This document shows positions 31,114 through 43,155 of a DNA stretch of 64,000 bases, one piece after another (position 1 is the stretch's first letter; the number at the start of each line of letters is the position of its first letter). This DNA is from Eulemur rufifrons. Taxonomy: Eukaryota > Chordata > Mammalia > Primates > Lemuridae. The stretch lies in assembly GCF_041146395.1 (NCBI RefSeq), contig NC_090996.1, forward strand, positions 31,086,738 to 31,150,737, read 5' to 3'. The position numbers and the translations under genes are program-made. The notes under the pieces are model-generated. The model saw nothing but the letters and a program-made list of their open reading frames with translations, had not been told where the DNA came from and did no database searches.

Positions 31114-34100
31114 CCTACCCTACACGTAGGCTGCCCCTGCTGCCATCTCTGTGGGCGCGGGACGGTGTCTGCAGGATGTGCTTCGCTCTGGCTTCTGACC
31201 GAAGACACAGTCCTGTTGCTGTACTCAGGTCACCCCAGCGGACAGGTAAAACACGCAACGTGTCCTGCCCCCTTCCTGTTGTCAACCCGCAACTCCCAAG
31301 ACCAAGACGGCCACGCAGTACAGTGTATGCCTGACTTTGCTGGGAGAGACCCTCTCTCGGTTTGAAGAACAACAGACCTTCTCCCTCTCCTTCCTGGTCT
31401 TCCTGGCTGCAGGCTGGGGAGCCAGACAATCGATGCTGCTCAGGAACTCAGGCTGGTGCCTGAAAACTATCATTAGCTAAGAGCGGGGCTAATGCACTCA
31501 GAGGTGGTGAGTTAATAGGAAAACAGGCCGATTCGGTAGCCTGTGCCCATGCTGCGCCCAGAGCTTGGTGTTAAGTGGTGACTGGCCACTCCCCTCTAAT
31601 CACCTCTTGTTAGCTGCAACTATAGGCAAATTGCTAGCGAGGATTAAGTGGGGAGACGATGCCAGGATCACTGTCAAGCAGAAAAAAGACTCAATTTGTA
31701 GAGCAATCATGACTCTGTAATCACTTCTTTAAGAGCTCTTTTCGGCAGTGTTTGCCTTTGGAAGGTGTGGACCCTGCCTAGGCGAGGGTGGGCCAGGAGC
31801 TGCAGGCTGGCTTTTCCTGAGCGTATTAAAATGATTACTCCCCTAAATGAGATAAGCTTTGCTATTAATAGAGCTTTGCCTCAACGGGTCTCTCCCAACA
31901 TCCGAGGCCCAGATGCCTCCGTGAACAAATGAACACCAATGTGCATAAACAATTGATCCGAGCTCATGAATACAGCACATTTCTGTAAACACACAGGAGA
32001 ATCCGGGAGGAAGCTGTACGGTGGGGGAAAGGATACATTTCATTTATCGCTGTTTGCATAATGCTCATGTAAAATAGAAACAAATTAACAAGGCAGTATT
32101 TTAAGAACTGTTACACAACAGTGTCAGAAAAAAAAAATCCTATAAGGGGATCCTGTCTCTCCTCAAGCAAGAAAGGATTTTTTTAAAAGGGGGAGGAATG
32201 GTCTTTTCTTTGCTAAATGTTTGGAGGCTTTTGCCCAGGTAGGATAACTGTTATTTTCAAAGCTCACGCTCAAGGCTTAACAACTTCATTATTTTTACAC
32301 ATCGATCTGGAGATGTTTGGTAACAGAATGAGCGAGAGGCACCTATGTCGTTTCAGAAGAAACATTTGCAACTTGGAAACAAAGGAGACAGCCAGAAATA
32401 GGATGATATTTAAAGTCACAACATGATTCATTCTGCTATAAATGTAATTTTAAGTCCTTCGAAGAAGGGTTCCTATCCTTTGAAATGTCTCAAGTAGGAA
32501 CAGGTTTTGTGAAAGTTTCCTATTTCATGATCCACTGGGAGGGGAAAAAAAGGAAGGGAGGTGGAAGAAGAAATGAAGATGTGAAGAATGTCAGTGGTAA
32601 GTGAACAGCGCGTAAAACTCAGCCCAACTCTTACCCATCAAATAGACTCCTTGCAAGTTTATAAAAAGTCATAGTGGAAAAAAAATTTAAACCCCACTTC
32701 TCTCATTAAATCTGTGTTGTGAATCTGCATGTTCTAAATGAAACATTAAACAATGTTGGAATTTTATCACACTCTAGCAAAAATACTCTTCAAAACACAA
32801 TTTTCACATTTTTTTCTCTCAATGCCCAAATGAAATTATTTCCCAACAGTATGAGTCTTTCCTTGGAAAAAAAATAGTTAAAAAATCAACACTTGCTATA
32901 CACAATACACTAAGATATTTTATTCCAAAATAATAATGGAAATTTGTATTATATTTGTATCATCTCAATGTCAAATAAAATTCTTTCTAGTGTCCAAACT
33001 TCCAAGCATCCTATCAGTTTGGGAATATAATTAGTCTCATGTTTTTCTCCAAATTTTACCTTACTAGTGGTTGTTCTGTCAAAATAATAACTTGTTATTC
33101 CCAGAGGAAGACCCAAATCTGAAGAAAAAATTAATTGGAGAAGTAATTACCTGGTTGTTTGAACTGGGACTGTTTTTGTTTGTTTGTTTTGATTTAGGAT
33201 AATAGGATGGCCCCAAACCACCAAAGTTGAAATTCTGTCACCTCCCATAGTTTCTTTCATTTCTTTTTTATGCTGGGTCTCATATAATAAATGGAATACA
33301 CCAGTGGTCAGTGTGTTCCTTGCGGGCAGATATGATGTAAACATAAAGGCATGACCAGTAATCTCATATTTGACAAAACATTTTCAAGTGTAAATTACGT
33401 AAATAAAATTCATGGCTGCTCTATTTGTGCATTTCTTCAGAAAAATCGACAAAAACCTGCTACTGGAGTCACTATATCACTGCATAGTTCTTTTCCCTTA
33501 AAATTCACTACTTAAGCAGCTCCACATGCTTATAGGAAAAAAAAAAAAAAAGACTCAGTATAAACCCAAGGAATAATCAGCTTGGAAGATTTTTTCCTGC
33601 CTTGTGCTCAAGTATATAAATAAAGAGAACAATTAATGTCAAATGCCTTCAGTTCACCGTCCTATCAGCTTTTTGGTGCTTCAAGGTAATCTTCAACAAA
33701 AGGCAAATTTCTTGGGATTACAACACAGGTTTCCTTCAGAAAAATGGACATACTGGTAAAGACCGTTCATGTGAATAATGCATATCACTCCCCCTAAACT
33801 TCTGCTATTTAATGATGCCAATCTCCAGGAGAGAGATTTGGAGAGAGGGAAAGAAAACCCGCAAGACAAGCGAGGAGAGACGCAGAGCAGAGCTGTGCCA
33901 CCTGGAATGTGGAAAAGGAAGTGGCCCAGCCTCCTTCTCTGTTCCTTTTATACCAACCGGACACGGGAGCAGGTCAGCGAATCGTAGCCCGGAAGTCCCG
34001 CATGTCACATGCACAAGCTCCAGCTGCAAACCGCCTGCCTGCACCCACAGTCAGCAGAAACTCCCCTTCCCCACGGCACGGAGGTATGACTGGCAAATCC

Positions 34101-34859
34101 AAGGCACATAGTGGCAGAAGTTTTCGTGCGAAGTACCCCCAACTCACAAGCCACCCCAGAAACCTCCCACCTCTCCCCCTTACTCCATGCCACAATACTG
34201 TCATCCGAGGAAACGCTGGTACCCCAAGTGTCTTTTAGCAGGACAGCTTGCGATCACCTCTCATTATCCACCCCCCTCCTTTTTTGCAACAGGCACCCTT
34301 TGTGCTTAGAACTGGTGAGGAGAAATATAATCCGTTAACTAAGAAAAATGACATTCCTCCACCCAGCACTGAGAGCAGGGTGGGGTTCAGGTACACAGCA
34401 AATTGGTCTGTTTTTTTTTTTTTTGGTTACATCTAACAGAGGGCCAAGCCTTTGCTTAAAATACGGTAGAGCTCAAACTCCCCCGGATCCTTTCAAACTC
34501 TCTCTCCCTCTCTCCCTCTCCTGCTTTCAGAGACAGACTCCCGATGGCAAGAGGGAAACTCACCCCAGGTGTGAAGCCAGCCTGCATGAGGTTGAGTGGC
34601 CAAGCGTCAGTGTGAAGCGCTAGTGGTTAGCTCCATGGGCAAAAGTGTGGGCCCCAGGAGGGAAAGGGGGAGATGGAGAGGCTTTGCAAAAGGCCAAAAG
34701 AAAAAAGGCAGAAGGAAAAGCATCAGGAATATGTGCAAAGAAAAAAAAAAAAATAAGGCAAAGGAGATGGGAAATTAATAATCCAACAAGCAGGTCCCTC
34801 CGTGTTATTAATCACACTGCTTCGCCCAAGCTGCAGAGGAGCTCGGCAGTGCACATGGG

Positions 34860-35290
34860 AGGGGAGGGGTTTGAACACCATTGGCCGCCTCCGCTCACTC
34901 CTGTGCGTCTCAGCCAATCCCCCCCGTGCCTCAAGGTACAGATAGATCTGGGCTGCAGTTACAAACCCCTGGAAGATGAAAAATCGTGCTCTGTGGGTAA
35001 GGCACTGTTCCGTCCAGTTAATGCACTATAAACTTTATTTGAGCTGACTTCTCATTTGATCCCCCAGTGACGGGGTCAGGGAGCGCAAGCAATTCCATCC
35101 CAAATCATGCCATAATCGAATTGCTGCCTATTTCCCGAACCTATAATGAAAAAGGCAACCGAAATAATGCAGGTAATGTTGGCGGCCTCCCTTGCCTGTC
35201 GGACATTATTACCTCCGATTGCTGGCCGCCATTTCCCCGGCACTCTACAATGAATATATTTCACAGCTCACTTGCTCTCCTGTGTGGGTG
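34860..35290. promoter_or_regulatory. candidate promoter/enhancer module
   Basis: Two opposed CCAAT boxes: ATTGG at 34880-34884 and CCAAT at 34914-34918, about 34 bp apart, as in NF-Y-bound promoters and enhancers. Downstream, about 35060-35250 holds ten or so CpGs alternating with TAAT/ATTA cores. No TATA box or first exon is recognised, so direction is unknown. Confidence 0.35.
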
Positions 35291-35411
35291 GCATGGGATA
35301 GACACCTACATGATATGAAAGGAAATCTAAAACAATAGGGCTGTTTCTGAGTGCCATGCCGAACAGCCTACTGGTGGGAGAGGCAGTTTTATCAAAGCGC
35401 TTCTCACGTGC

Positions 35412-35462
35412 ATGCACACACACATACACATGCACACACACACGCAAGCACACACACACAGA
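35412..35462 (+). repeat. imperfect (CA)n tract
   Basis: CA units interrupted by tg/cg/ag dinucleotides. Confidence 0.9.
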
Positions 35463-36041
35463 GGACACGGGATGGCCCAGAGTCACAGGCTCAACTAAAG
35501 CCAACTCCATTTCTCTTTGTCTGTTTAAGTCCCAGCTTCATCACCTAAAGCACAATAACTGAGAGTACGATCCCTTTATCACTCAGATGCTCCGAAGATG
35601 TTTATTCTATTTTCTCCCTCGGAATAAAATGGAACAAATACAGTTTCGGCGACCGGACATGACATAAAATAACGTGCGTACACATCCTACCCGAAGATGC
35701 CTTTTCAGTGCTCACTTCCCCTTCAAAAAGGCTTAAGAAATTAACACTCTTTATTTGTATACTCTTAGAAAATGTAATTCAGGGTCCCCTCATATTTTGC
35801 TTCTCAGAAAAGTGCTGACAACAGCACGATACAATGGCACAGAAACTTAGAGCCACGCAGGGAGGGATGTGGAGACGTGGCGTGTGTGACTGGCCTCTGG
35901 GGAAGGCCATCTCCAGGCCCTGGAGACGTGACGCTGGGCACTGAGTGTGCCTGCAGTCTCTGCAGCGGGGGTCACTTCAGCGCCTCAGTGGGCTTCTAAC
36001 CCTACCTTCCACTTCTCCAACTTGGGAGGTTCAGTTCTCTC

Positions 36042-36112
36042 AGAGCAGTGACTCTCAAATTGTCAGGCATCAGATTCCTGCCTTAGAAAACTTGACTGTG
36101 CCTAGGAAACGT
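36042..36112. mobile_element. MER5-like fragment
   Basis: 'agcagtgactctcaaattg' followed by 'catcagattcctgcc' resembles one end of a MER5-group element. The rest is not recognisable. Confidence 0.45.
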
Positions 36113-38277
36113 CGCTGTTGCCTGAGCCATAAACACCAAACACTTGGGCTGGTATTTATTTAACCCTGGAAATACGTATGTGTGCATAAGTGTGGGCAGT
36201 CCTAGAGGTGAAAGTATTCATGAAGCTGGCAAACAAAGACACTACAAATACATGCCATTTAAGAATCCTAAATGGGAGACACTTAAAAGTCAGAAACTAT
36301 TAGTGTCCAAGAACAATTTTTCTCTCTCTCTCTCCCCCCTGTTTCTTCTTCATTTTGCTTTTCTTCTCCTTTTTTAAAAATAGGAACTCTGCTCTACCAT
36401 TTTTATTACACACAACTTTCTGGCCTTAGCCCCACCTTTAACGAGGAAAACCAGAAACCGCGCAGCTGCAAGACGAGGCTACACCGTGCGGGGAAGTTGA
36501 TCAGGCAAAGATTTCACATCTTCCCCTTCCAGGTCTTTCCAGGCTGATGAAAAGGAAGGACCACATTTTTTAAAAAGATACATAGGTTTGAGAGTACATG
36601 CTGACACACACGGACAAAGAATAATTCTTTAAAATACTCAGCACCACAGGCTATAGAGAACAGATCTTATAAGAAAAAAAAAAAAGATCAATATAACGAA
36701 AAAAATGCTCTCGATGTAATTGAAGTCATACATTTGTACATGACTTCTGCTATACGATGCCCAATTACTGCTATTTATCAAAGAGTAGACAACATTGAAC
36801 CTGGCAGCATGAAAAACAAATTTTACTAAGTCAGAGGGAAAAAAAAAATCATCAGAAAGAAAGGAAAAAAAAAGATACAAATAATAAATAATTCAATATT
36901 CTCGAGGAAAGCTCTTGCAGAAAAGGCCTGGTTGATTCAAACATCAGACATGCGTCTGACAAGAGATGTATCGATTTAGACAATTCTATCATCATTATTC
37001 CAACTGGAGTCCTTCACAAAAGCTGCTCTTTTTGCTCCTGTTTTTATTGCTGTAACTACCAACCTCCTACTTACGCCTCAATCTCTTTGAACCGGTATAT
37101 TCATTACAGCTTAAATCTTAAGCCTAAGCATAAGATGATAAACAGATTCCGTGTCTCGGGTTTGGAGGAGGCAAGGGCTTAGGTTCCTTAAAATCCAATA
37201 GGATGAAGGACTATTTCCAATCTTCTGAGAATCTCCACCCTCTGTGGAATAGGTCATGTGCCCCATCTGCATAATTACCAAGGCAGAATATTTAGATTCG
37301 AGGGAGAGCATATATCCAAAGCAAATATTACGCACATCTAACAAAGAGTTGTCAAATGCACCCTCATTTGTTACTTTAAAGGCTGTGAAGGAAACACTAA
37401 CAACGTATATCCATAAAGATTTCATTCTCTTCCCAGTTTCTGCTCAAACTGAGTTCCAAAACTCTACTTATTCTTCCAACCAAAACAATAAAATAAAAAA
37501 GACAGAAAAGAAAGAAAAAAAAAAAAGAAAGAAAGAAAGATCTTTTCAGGTCAATGCAGATCGCTAAAATACTGTGGTATAATTAGCAGAGGGGAAAAAA
37601 CACACATGCCTCCATTATGCATCTGCAAAAAGCAGAACTATTTCTTCAGTGTTCGATGTGTTAATTACAACCAGATAGGAGGTGCCATGGAAAATTAACA
37701 GTCTCGCAAAGGCAGGAGAGGTAAACAGATAAAGTGGAGAGCTCCGGGAGGGTCCAGAGAGCAAGTCAGTTTTGAAGAAAGATAAAAGAACTGTCACCTC
37801 TGTGGTGGCTGTGACAAGGGGAAAGGGCAGTGGGCCCTGTTATCACCAGTTAATTAGGCAGGAGGTCCAGGCGTGGGTACTGTGACATGGGCCATGGTAA
37901 TCAGATGTGTGTTATTCAAATGTGCAGGGAAACAAAAGCCATGGGCCGGGCATCGGGCAATCTGCCCACTCAAAGGTGCTGGGTGCGCAGAGCCAAGGAG
38001 TGAGTGGGATTCTGCGACCTTGACATTGACAAGCTGGTTGTCTTTTTAAAATTCAGATGAGGGAATAAGAGGAGCTCCCCAAACTGCATCTCCCCCTGCC
38101 TGTGTCTGCTGCCCAGCCAAGGTGAGAGTCATTGAGGGAAAGATTGAGGAGAAGCATCCGCTATTGGAGACAGGACAGCATCCAACTAGATGGATAAAAA
38201 TGATGCTTCATGGGTCCGGTTAGGGGGCTCTGGAAGGAAGATGTGATGCTTTACTTTGCAGGGGAGAGAAGGTGAAG

Positions 38278-38308
38278 AAGGGAGAGAGAGAGAGACAGAG
38301 AGAGAGAA
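38278..38308 (+). repeat. (AG)n microsatellite
   Basis: About 14 AG units with one cag interruption. Confidence 0.9.
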
Positions 38309-38948
38309 TGAGAACACTAAATGCAGCTCTAGACAGCAGATAACATCAACATCAGTTTTTCTGGGCTTGCAAGAGTATGTGGGTAAAAAAAATTCCCTCA
38401 AATTTAAGATCCGCTCTGATCTATCGATTCTCTGTGGCAAAGGACAATTCAGCCAAATGCTGTCCCGGTCTTTGCTGCCCACTGTGTGCTGACCGCCTGT
38501 AGGCAATGACTTCCATGGCATCAGATACAGATTTGGGAAAATGAAAGAGGAGGGTTGGGCAGAGGTGCAAGATGCCTAATCTCCACCTCTGAGGCCCGAC
38601 TCACACCTCAAGGGGACAGCGGTCATTTCATTTCATGAGGAGGCTCCTGGGCACCATGTGGTGTGACAGGAGCCAAAGCTGTTTGCCACACAAGGTTTCA
38701 GGAGATGCTGGTCCCCATGGAGATCGGGTGTGAAACCCCCCACCCAACCACACACGACACAGAGTCCTGTCTGGTGAACTCTGGAAGACCTGGTTTACCT
38801 CTGGCAAACTTTTCTTCTGCTATACCTTTTTAACCAGTATGGGGCATGGAGGCTTCTGGGAGGGAAATTATTGATGGGTCACTGAAACTAGTCCTTTTAT
38901 CCTCAGCTCAGTGTAGAAATGGTCCTAGGTTGGCCTAGAGGGAGAGGT

Positions 38949-38971
38949 GGGGTTAGGGTTAGGGATGGGGG
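38949..38971 (+). other. telomere-like G-quadruplex motif
   Basis: GGGG-TTA-GGG-TTA-GGG-AT-GGGGG: two telomeric TTAGGG units within a canonical four-run quadruplex motif. Far too short for an interstitial telomeric array. Confidence 0.8.
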
Positions 38972-39307
38972 ATTGGCAGAGAGTGACAGGAAATATCTTG
39001 GCCTCCAGTGACCAATGTGAGTTGAAACTCTCGTAGCCAATTCCCGCACAATGACATCCGGAGCCTGACTGTGGGAAGAGGGGGCTGGGGGGTGCAGGCT
39101 GGGTTCTGGTGTCGGCAGTGCATCTAATCTAGAATTCCCAGCCCAGCACATCTGCAGGGGAAAGGGAGGAGGGAGATGGCAGAGGAGCTGAGGGGGTGAA
39201 GCAGCCAAGTGGATATAACGCTGTCTGCGGACTAATTCTGTAACCACACACACGCACACACGGAGAGGGTCATCAAGATGCAAGCTTTTCATGTACACTT
39301 TCTATGT

Positions 39308-39715
39308 AGCGTTCTTGAAATGACAAAATTATAGATATGGAGAACAGACTGGCAGTTGCCTGGATTGGGAAGGGGAAGCAGGGTAGCTGGTGGCTACAAA
39401 AGAGTAGAGCCTGCATCCGTATGATGGAACCATTCCAGACATGACCAGGGTGGCTGTCACAGGGAGCTGCACAGGTGATACACTGCAAAGATCTAAACAC
39501 ACACATGAGTGACAGCACGTAGGACTGGTGAAATCTGAATAATGTGGATGGACTGGATCGATGTCAGTTTCCTGGTTGTGATGTTGTACTACAGTCACGC
39601 GAGTTGTTAGCACTGGGGGAAACTGGGTGAAGGGAATACGGGAGCATCTCCTGGTGTTATTTCTTACAATTGCCTGTAAATCAACAGCTATCTGAAACAT
39701 TAAACAAAAAAAAGT
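39308..39715 (+). repeat. L1M (L1ME-like) 3' end
   Basis: 'tgacaaaattatagatatgg', 'ggtgaaatctgaataatgtg', 'gtcagtttcctggttgtgat', 'gggggaaactgggtgaaggg' and a final A-rich tail are in the order of old L1 3' UTRs. Confidence 0.88.
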
Positions 39716-39744
39716 TTTAAGAAAAGTATAAGTTTAGGAGTCCT

Positions 39745-39955
39745 GTACTGGAATCTCAGGACCCCTACCTGCCAGCCATGAGTCCTTGGGTAGGTTACTT
39801 CTCTAAGTCCCGGTTTTCTGCTGTAAAATGTGGATAATAATAACACCTCCTTCAAAGGGTTGCTGTAGGGATTACATGAGGTAATACATGTTCTGTGCTT
39901 AAAACAGCCCTTGATGCGTGATATTAATAGCTATTCATTGTCATTATTATTTACA
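39745..39955 (-). repeat. MIR SINE
   Basis: 'gtccttgggtaggttacttc', 'ctgctgtaaaatgtggataa' and 'gttgctgtagggattacatg' form a clear reverse MIR. Confidence 0.9.
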
Positions 39956-41096
39956 ACCAGTGTCTAAATATATGTGGAAAAATACAGCATGTCTAAAGTC
40001 TAAGTTGCTTTTTACTCTTTAGTATTTTCTCAGAGCTTGAAGGGGTGCCCACTGCCTCAGGGATCCTTTGAGTTTTAATGACTAGCATGGTGGGTGCTTT
40101 CCAAAGTGTATCACCAACAAAGACAAGAGGGCCGTCCCCAGGGAGGGATCCCCATTTATAACTGCCCCATCTCGTCTGCAGGGCACCCCTCCCCAGCACA
40201 GCAAGGACCCGGGTTCCCGGGCATCCTTCCTTCCCTCCTGGCACTCAGCAGAGGCTGGGGGTGACACCCAGGCACTTCATCACATCAGCTAAGCACCAGC
40301 AAGAAGAACTGCAGGGAATAAAAGTCTCTATTCTGATCAAATTAGTTGGACGTGGATCAATAGGAAGCTTTGGTTTGCCCATAAGCTCGGCGTCTCCAGA
40401 TTCTGGGCACAGAGTCGTCTGAGAGACAGAGAAGGGGAGAGCGAGAGGAGAAATAATATCTGTTTCCTTGGCACAGAGATTTCCTTTTATTGAATCTGTC
40501 ACTTCCCATTTCGGTTAACAAACTGCTGAGTGGAGCTCATCGTTGGGCAAATATTACAGCTCCATGGAATACAAAGTGGGAGCAATTGTTTCGGATTGGG
40601 GGTTTAATAGGAAAGAAAGGGCAAAGAGAGAAAGAAGGGGTCTGGGGACTCTGCGTGTTAGAGCAGAGACCAGCTCTGCAAAGATCAGGTGCAGGAAAGA
40701 AAAAGAACACATTCTGAAGTTGCACGTGATTGTTTTTTCCTCCTAAGCCAGTACCAGCCCAAGATTCATAGCCAGCATTATTGGGTCCAAAGTTATCACA
40801 GAAAATGCATAAAAAAGACAGTTCCATTTTTCCCAGGAGAGGATGCTGAATTTGGAGTTGAATACCTTTGGAAAGAAGGGCTTGGAAAGATTTTTTTTAA
40901 TAAACTCTTGCTTATTTTCTTCTACTTTCCTACACTGGAAAAGTAATGGAGTCCCTGCTGGGTAAAGAAGAAATTGTGGCCCTTTTTCTTGTTTTCTTGG
41001 GATTCAACTAGTACTCCTTGGTTGAGGGTGGTGTTTTCAAGAGAGAGAACAGAGAATATGATGTTGAGAAGCTACTGCATTCTTAACAATGTTGGG

Positions 41097-41099
<3 letters not shown>
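39956..41099. other. unique spacer, no gene seen
   Basis: About 1.1 kb of unique sequence. A reverse open frame of 96 codons (40537-40827) contains a phenylalanine run from an A tract and is unsupported. Confidence 0.5.

Positions 41100-41131
<32 letters not shown>
41100..41131 (+). repeat. (GT)n microsatellite
   Basis: About 15 GT units, directly abutting the tail end of the Alu-monomer element and probably grown from it. Confidence 0.95.
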
Positions 41132-41132
<1 letters not shown>

Positions 41133-41258
41133 TTATTTATTTGGACATGGGGTCTCACTATATCACCCAAGCTGGTCTCAAACTCTTGGCCTGAAGCGAT
41201 CCTCCCACCTCAGACTCTCTGGTAGCTGAGACTACAGGCATAAGCCACTGTGCAGGCT
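41132..41258 (-). mobile_element. free left Alu monomer (FLAM-like)
   Basis: A single reverse monomer of about 125 bp: 'gacatggggtctcactatat', 'cccaagctggtctcaaactc', 'gctgagactacaggcataag'. No second monomer. More diverged than the two dimeric Alus, so older. Confidence 0.8.
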
Positions 41259-41274
41259 CAATGCTAAGCATATT

Positions 41275-41395
41275 ATGCAGTTTAGTATGTTACCCAAAAT
41301 CACAAAGCCAGAAAAGAACCGAGCTGAGTTTCAAACCCAGTTTGGACTCCAGGGCCTGTGTTTATCCCACAATACCATCTTGTCTGCCTGCTCAC
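41275..41395 (+). repeat. MIR SINE fragment
   Basis: 'acccaaaatcacaaagccag', 'gagctgagtttcaaaccca' and 'ttggactccagggcctgtg' match the MIR 3' part. Confidence 0.8.
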
Positions 41396-41554
41396 AATGA
41401 GTTGGTCTGTCTCTTATTTCTGAGAGATTTAGCACTCTGATGACCATGAACTTCAAGTGCATTGGCTCACACCTATCCTTCTGGATCTACATTCTGAACC
41501 AGAGCTCCACCTGGTTACACAGACAGAAAATGCTTATTCATCTTGGATTATTAT

Positions 41555-41690
41555 TAATGTTAGCTAGTGGTACCTGACACTGGCTGCATATCAGATGCCT
41601 CTGGGAAGACTTTAAAGTCCCAGATGCCCAGCCCCTGCCCCCCGGGGATCTGAATGCACAGCCAAGATTATAAACTACTGATCATGGCAA
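41555..41690. mobile_element. MER5A-type hAT MITE
   Basis: 'ctggctgcatatcagatgcc', 'gtcccagatgcccagcccc' and 'ggggatctgaatgcacagcc' match the MER5 group. Confidence 0.7.
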
Positions 41691-41814
41691 TATGATAAAT
41701 ATGAAAAATGGTAGAGGATATAAGTTAGAGGATATAAGTTAAGAGGATTATGACAATACAGTCGGTACCACTAAAGACTCTGGAAATGAATAGTCTGAAT
41801 CTTTATATGTCAGA

Positions 41815-42010
41815 GGCTGTAGGATATGGTAGAAAGAGCCAACCTTGGCCATTTGCTAACTATGACCACGCAATCTTGTCAAGACCGCCCTCCTCTGTAA
41901 CATAGGGATGACACGCCTTCCTTTACAGAGGTTGTTACGTGGATTAGAAATAAAATTTCATATACTGAGTGCTGTGCTTGGGACATGGTAGACACTCAGC
42001 AAGGTCTACC
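41815..42010 (-). repeat. MIR SINE
   Basis: 'tatggtagaaagagccaacc', 'cctctgtaacatagggatga' and 'gaggttgttacgtggatta' form a reverse MIR. Confidence 0.8.
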
Positions 42011-42139
42011 ATTTTGGTTGGGAAATCAAAATTTTCTATTAAGTAAAAACACTCCAGATGACTATAATAAATCTGTGTTAAATTCTGTGATTTACATTAA
42101 AGAGAACCACATCTAAATTGAAGATTCCTTTATGCTTTT

Positions 42140-42400
42140 TTCTCCCTTTATTCAGTCTTTCTTGTAACTTTTCAGAAAGACCTCTGACCACCGATCTCCA
42201 CCTTCTCACCCTGCTTTCCTCCGTCTTTATAGTACTTCCCAGGTCCTGGCCATTCACTACAGAGTCATTTTTATAGGGTGTGGCGCATGTCAGCTCGAGG
42301 GTGAGGACTCTGTTTTATCCGTTGCTCTATACCTGCCACTTGGAATCCCACCTGACACACGAAAGTCCAGAGAGACACCTGTTGAATAACTAAGTGAATA
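42140..42400 (+). repeat. L2 LINE 3' end
   Basis: 'ccctttattcagtctttctt', 'gagggtgaggactctgtttt', 'atacctgccacttggaatcc' and 'acctgttgaataactaagtg' follow the L2 terminus. Confidence 0.7.
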
Positions 42401-42404
42401 ATGC

Positions 42405-42573
42405 GTGGACTGCCTGTAGACCACCTGCACGGGGTTATCTGCAGTGCTGGTGAAATGCACAGACTTTCATCTCATCCCCAGATCTGATGAGTCCGATGGG
42501 TCAGGGACTCCGCGTTTCCAAAGCTCTGAAGTTGATTCTCATGGTCACCAACATCTGAGAACCATTTTTCTAG
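42405..42573. mobile_element. MER5A-type hAT MITE
   Basis: 'gtgctggtgaaatgcacaga' and 'ggtcagggactccgcgtttc', with the end 'catctgagaaccatttttc', match MER5. Confidence 0.65.
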
Positions 42574-42574
42574 A

Positions 42575-42755
42575 ATTATACAAGTGATTATTACTAAGTT
42601 ATTATAATGTGCCAGGCTCTGTGTGCTTGAACAAATGCAAACCAACAAACCCAATTAAGCTGAAGGGGTGAATAGAATCATCCTGATTTTAGAGCAGAGA
42701 AACCAAGTCCATGGACTTTAGGAGATGTGTCAGCTCCACACAGCTACCAAGAAAA
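42575..42755 (+). repeat. MIR SINE
   Basis: 'ttataatgtgccaggctctg' and 'tcatcctgattttagagcag' with a degenerate core to 42755. Confidence 0.7.
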
Positions 42756-42984
42756 TACATTTTTTTTTTTTAAACATACTGTGCTCTTAAACCAAATATT
42801 TCCTATTGCATATTTGAATCCTATCCATTTCTAAATCCCACACCCACTGAGGAATACTTCTTTGAGATTTATTTTAGAGATTAGGCAACTAATGCATACA
42901 GAATAGCAAGAGCAAAAGCCCAGGACGAAGCCTAGAATCTATGAGGATTGTGGAGGCAACCTCATCACGAGATGGGGGAAACCT

Positions 42985-43155
42985 CGGTGGTTTCCAATGT
43001 GTGGTCCCCAGGCCGGCAGTGTTGGCATCACCTGAGAGCCTATCCTATGATAAATGCAAATTTTCTGGGCCCCCTCCCAGACACACGGAGTCAGGAACTC
43101 TGGGGGCTGAGGCCAGCCATCTGGGCTTTCACAAGCTCTCCTGGCAAGCGGGACC
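42985..43155. mobile_element. MER5A-type hAT MITE
   Basis: 'tttccaatgtgtggtcccca', 'ggcatcacctgagagcctat', 'gcaaattttctgggccccc' and 'gtcaggaactctgggggctg' give a clear MER5A match. Confidence 0.85.

Larger units (their letters stand above)
31114..36040. other. 4.9-kb transposon-free block
   Basis: I could name no transposon across this span, only short A/T tracts and a CA-rich tract. It includes AT-rich parts with homeobox-type cores (for example 31820-32090 and 32640-33040) and the CpG- and CCAAT-bearing part at 34.8-35.3 kb. Open frames up to 128 codons lack splice or start support. Suggests constrained regulatory DNA (inference). Confidence 0.45.
36113..39307. other. 3.2-kb transposon-poor block
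   Basis: No named transposon. Contains A-rich tracts (36673-36685, 36838-36848, 37494-37540), an (AG)n tract and a telomere-like G-quadruplex motif. 37600-38000 has compact TTAATTA-type cores and unusually balanced unique sequence. No exon seen. Confidence 0.45.

Noticed and set aside
38903..39298. 131-codon reverse open frame, proline-rich
   Set aside because: Low-complexity composition from GGA/GGG-rich DNA and a CA tract; no domain.
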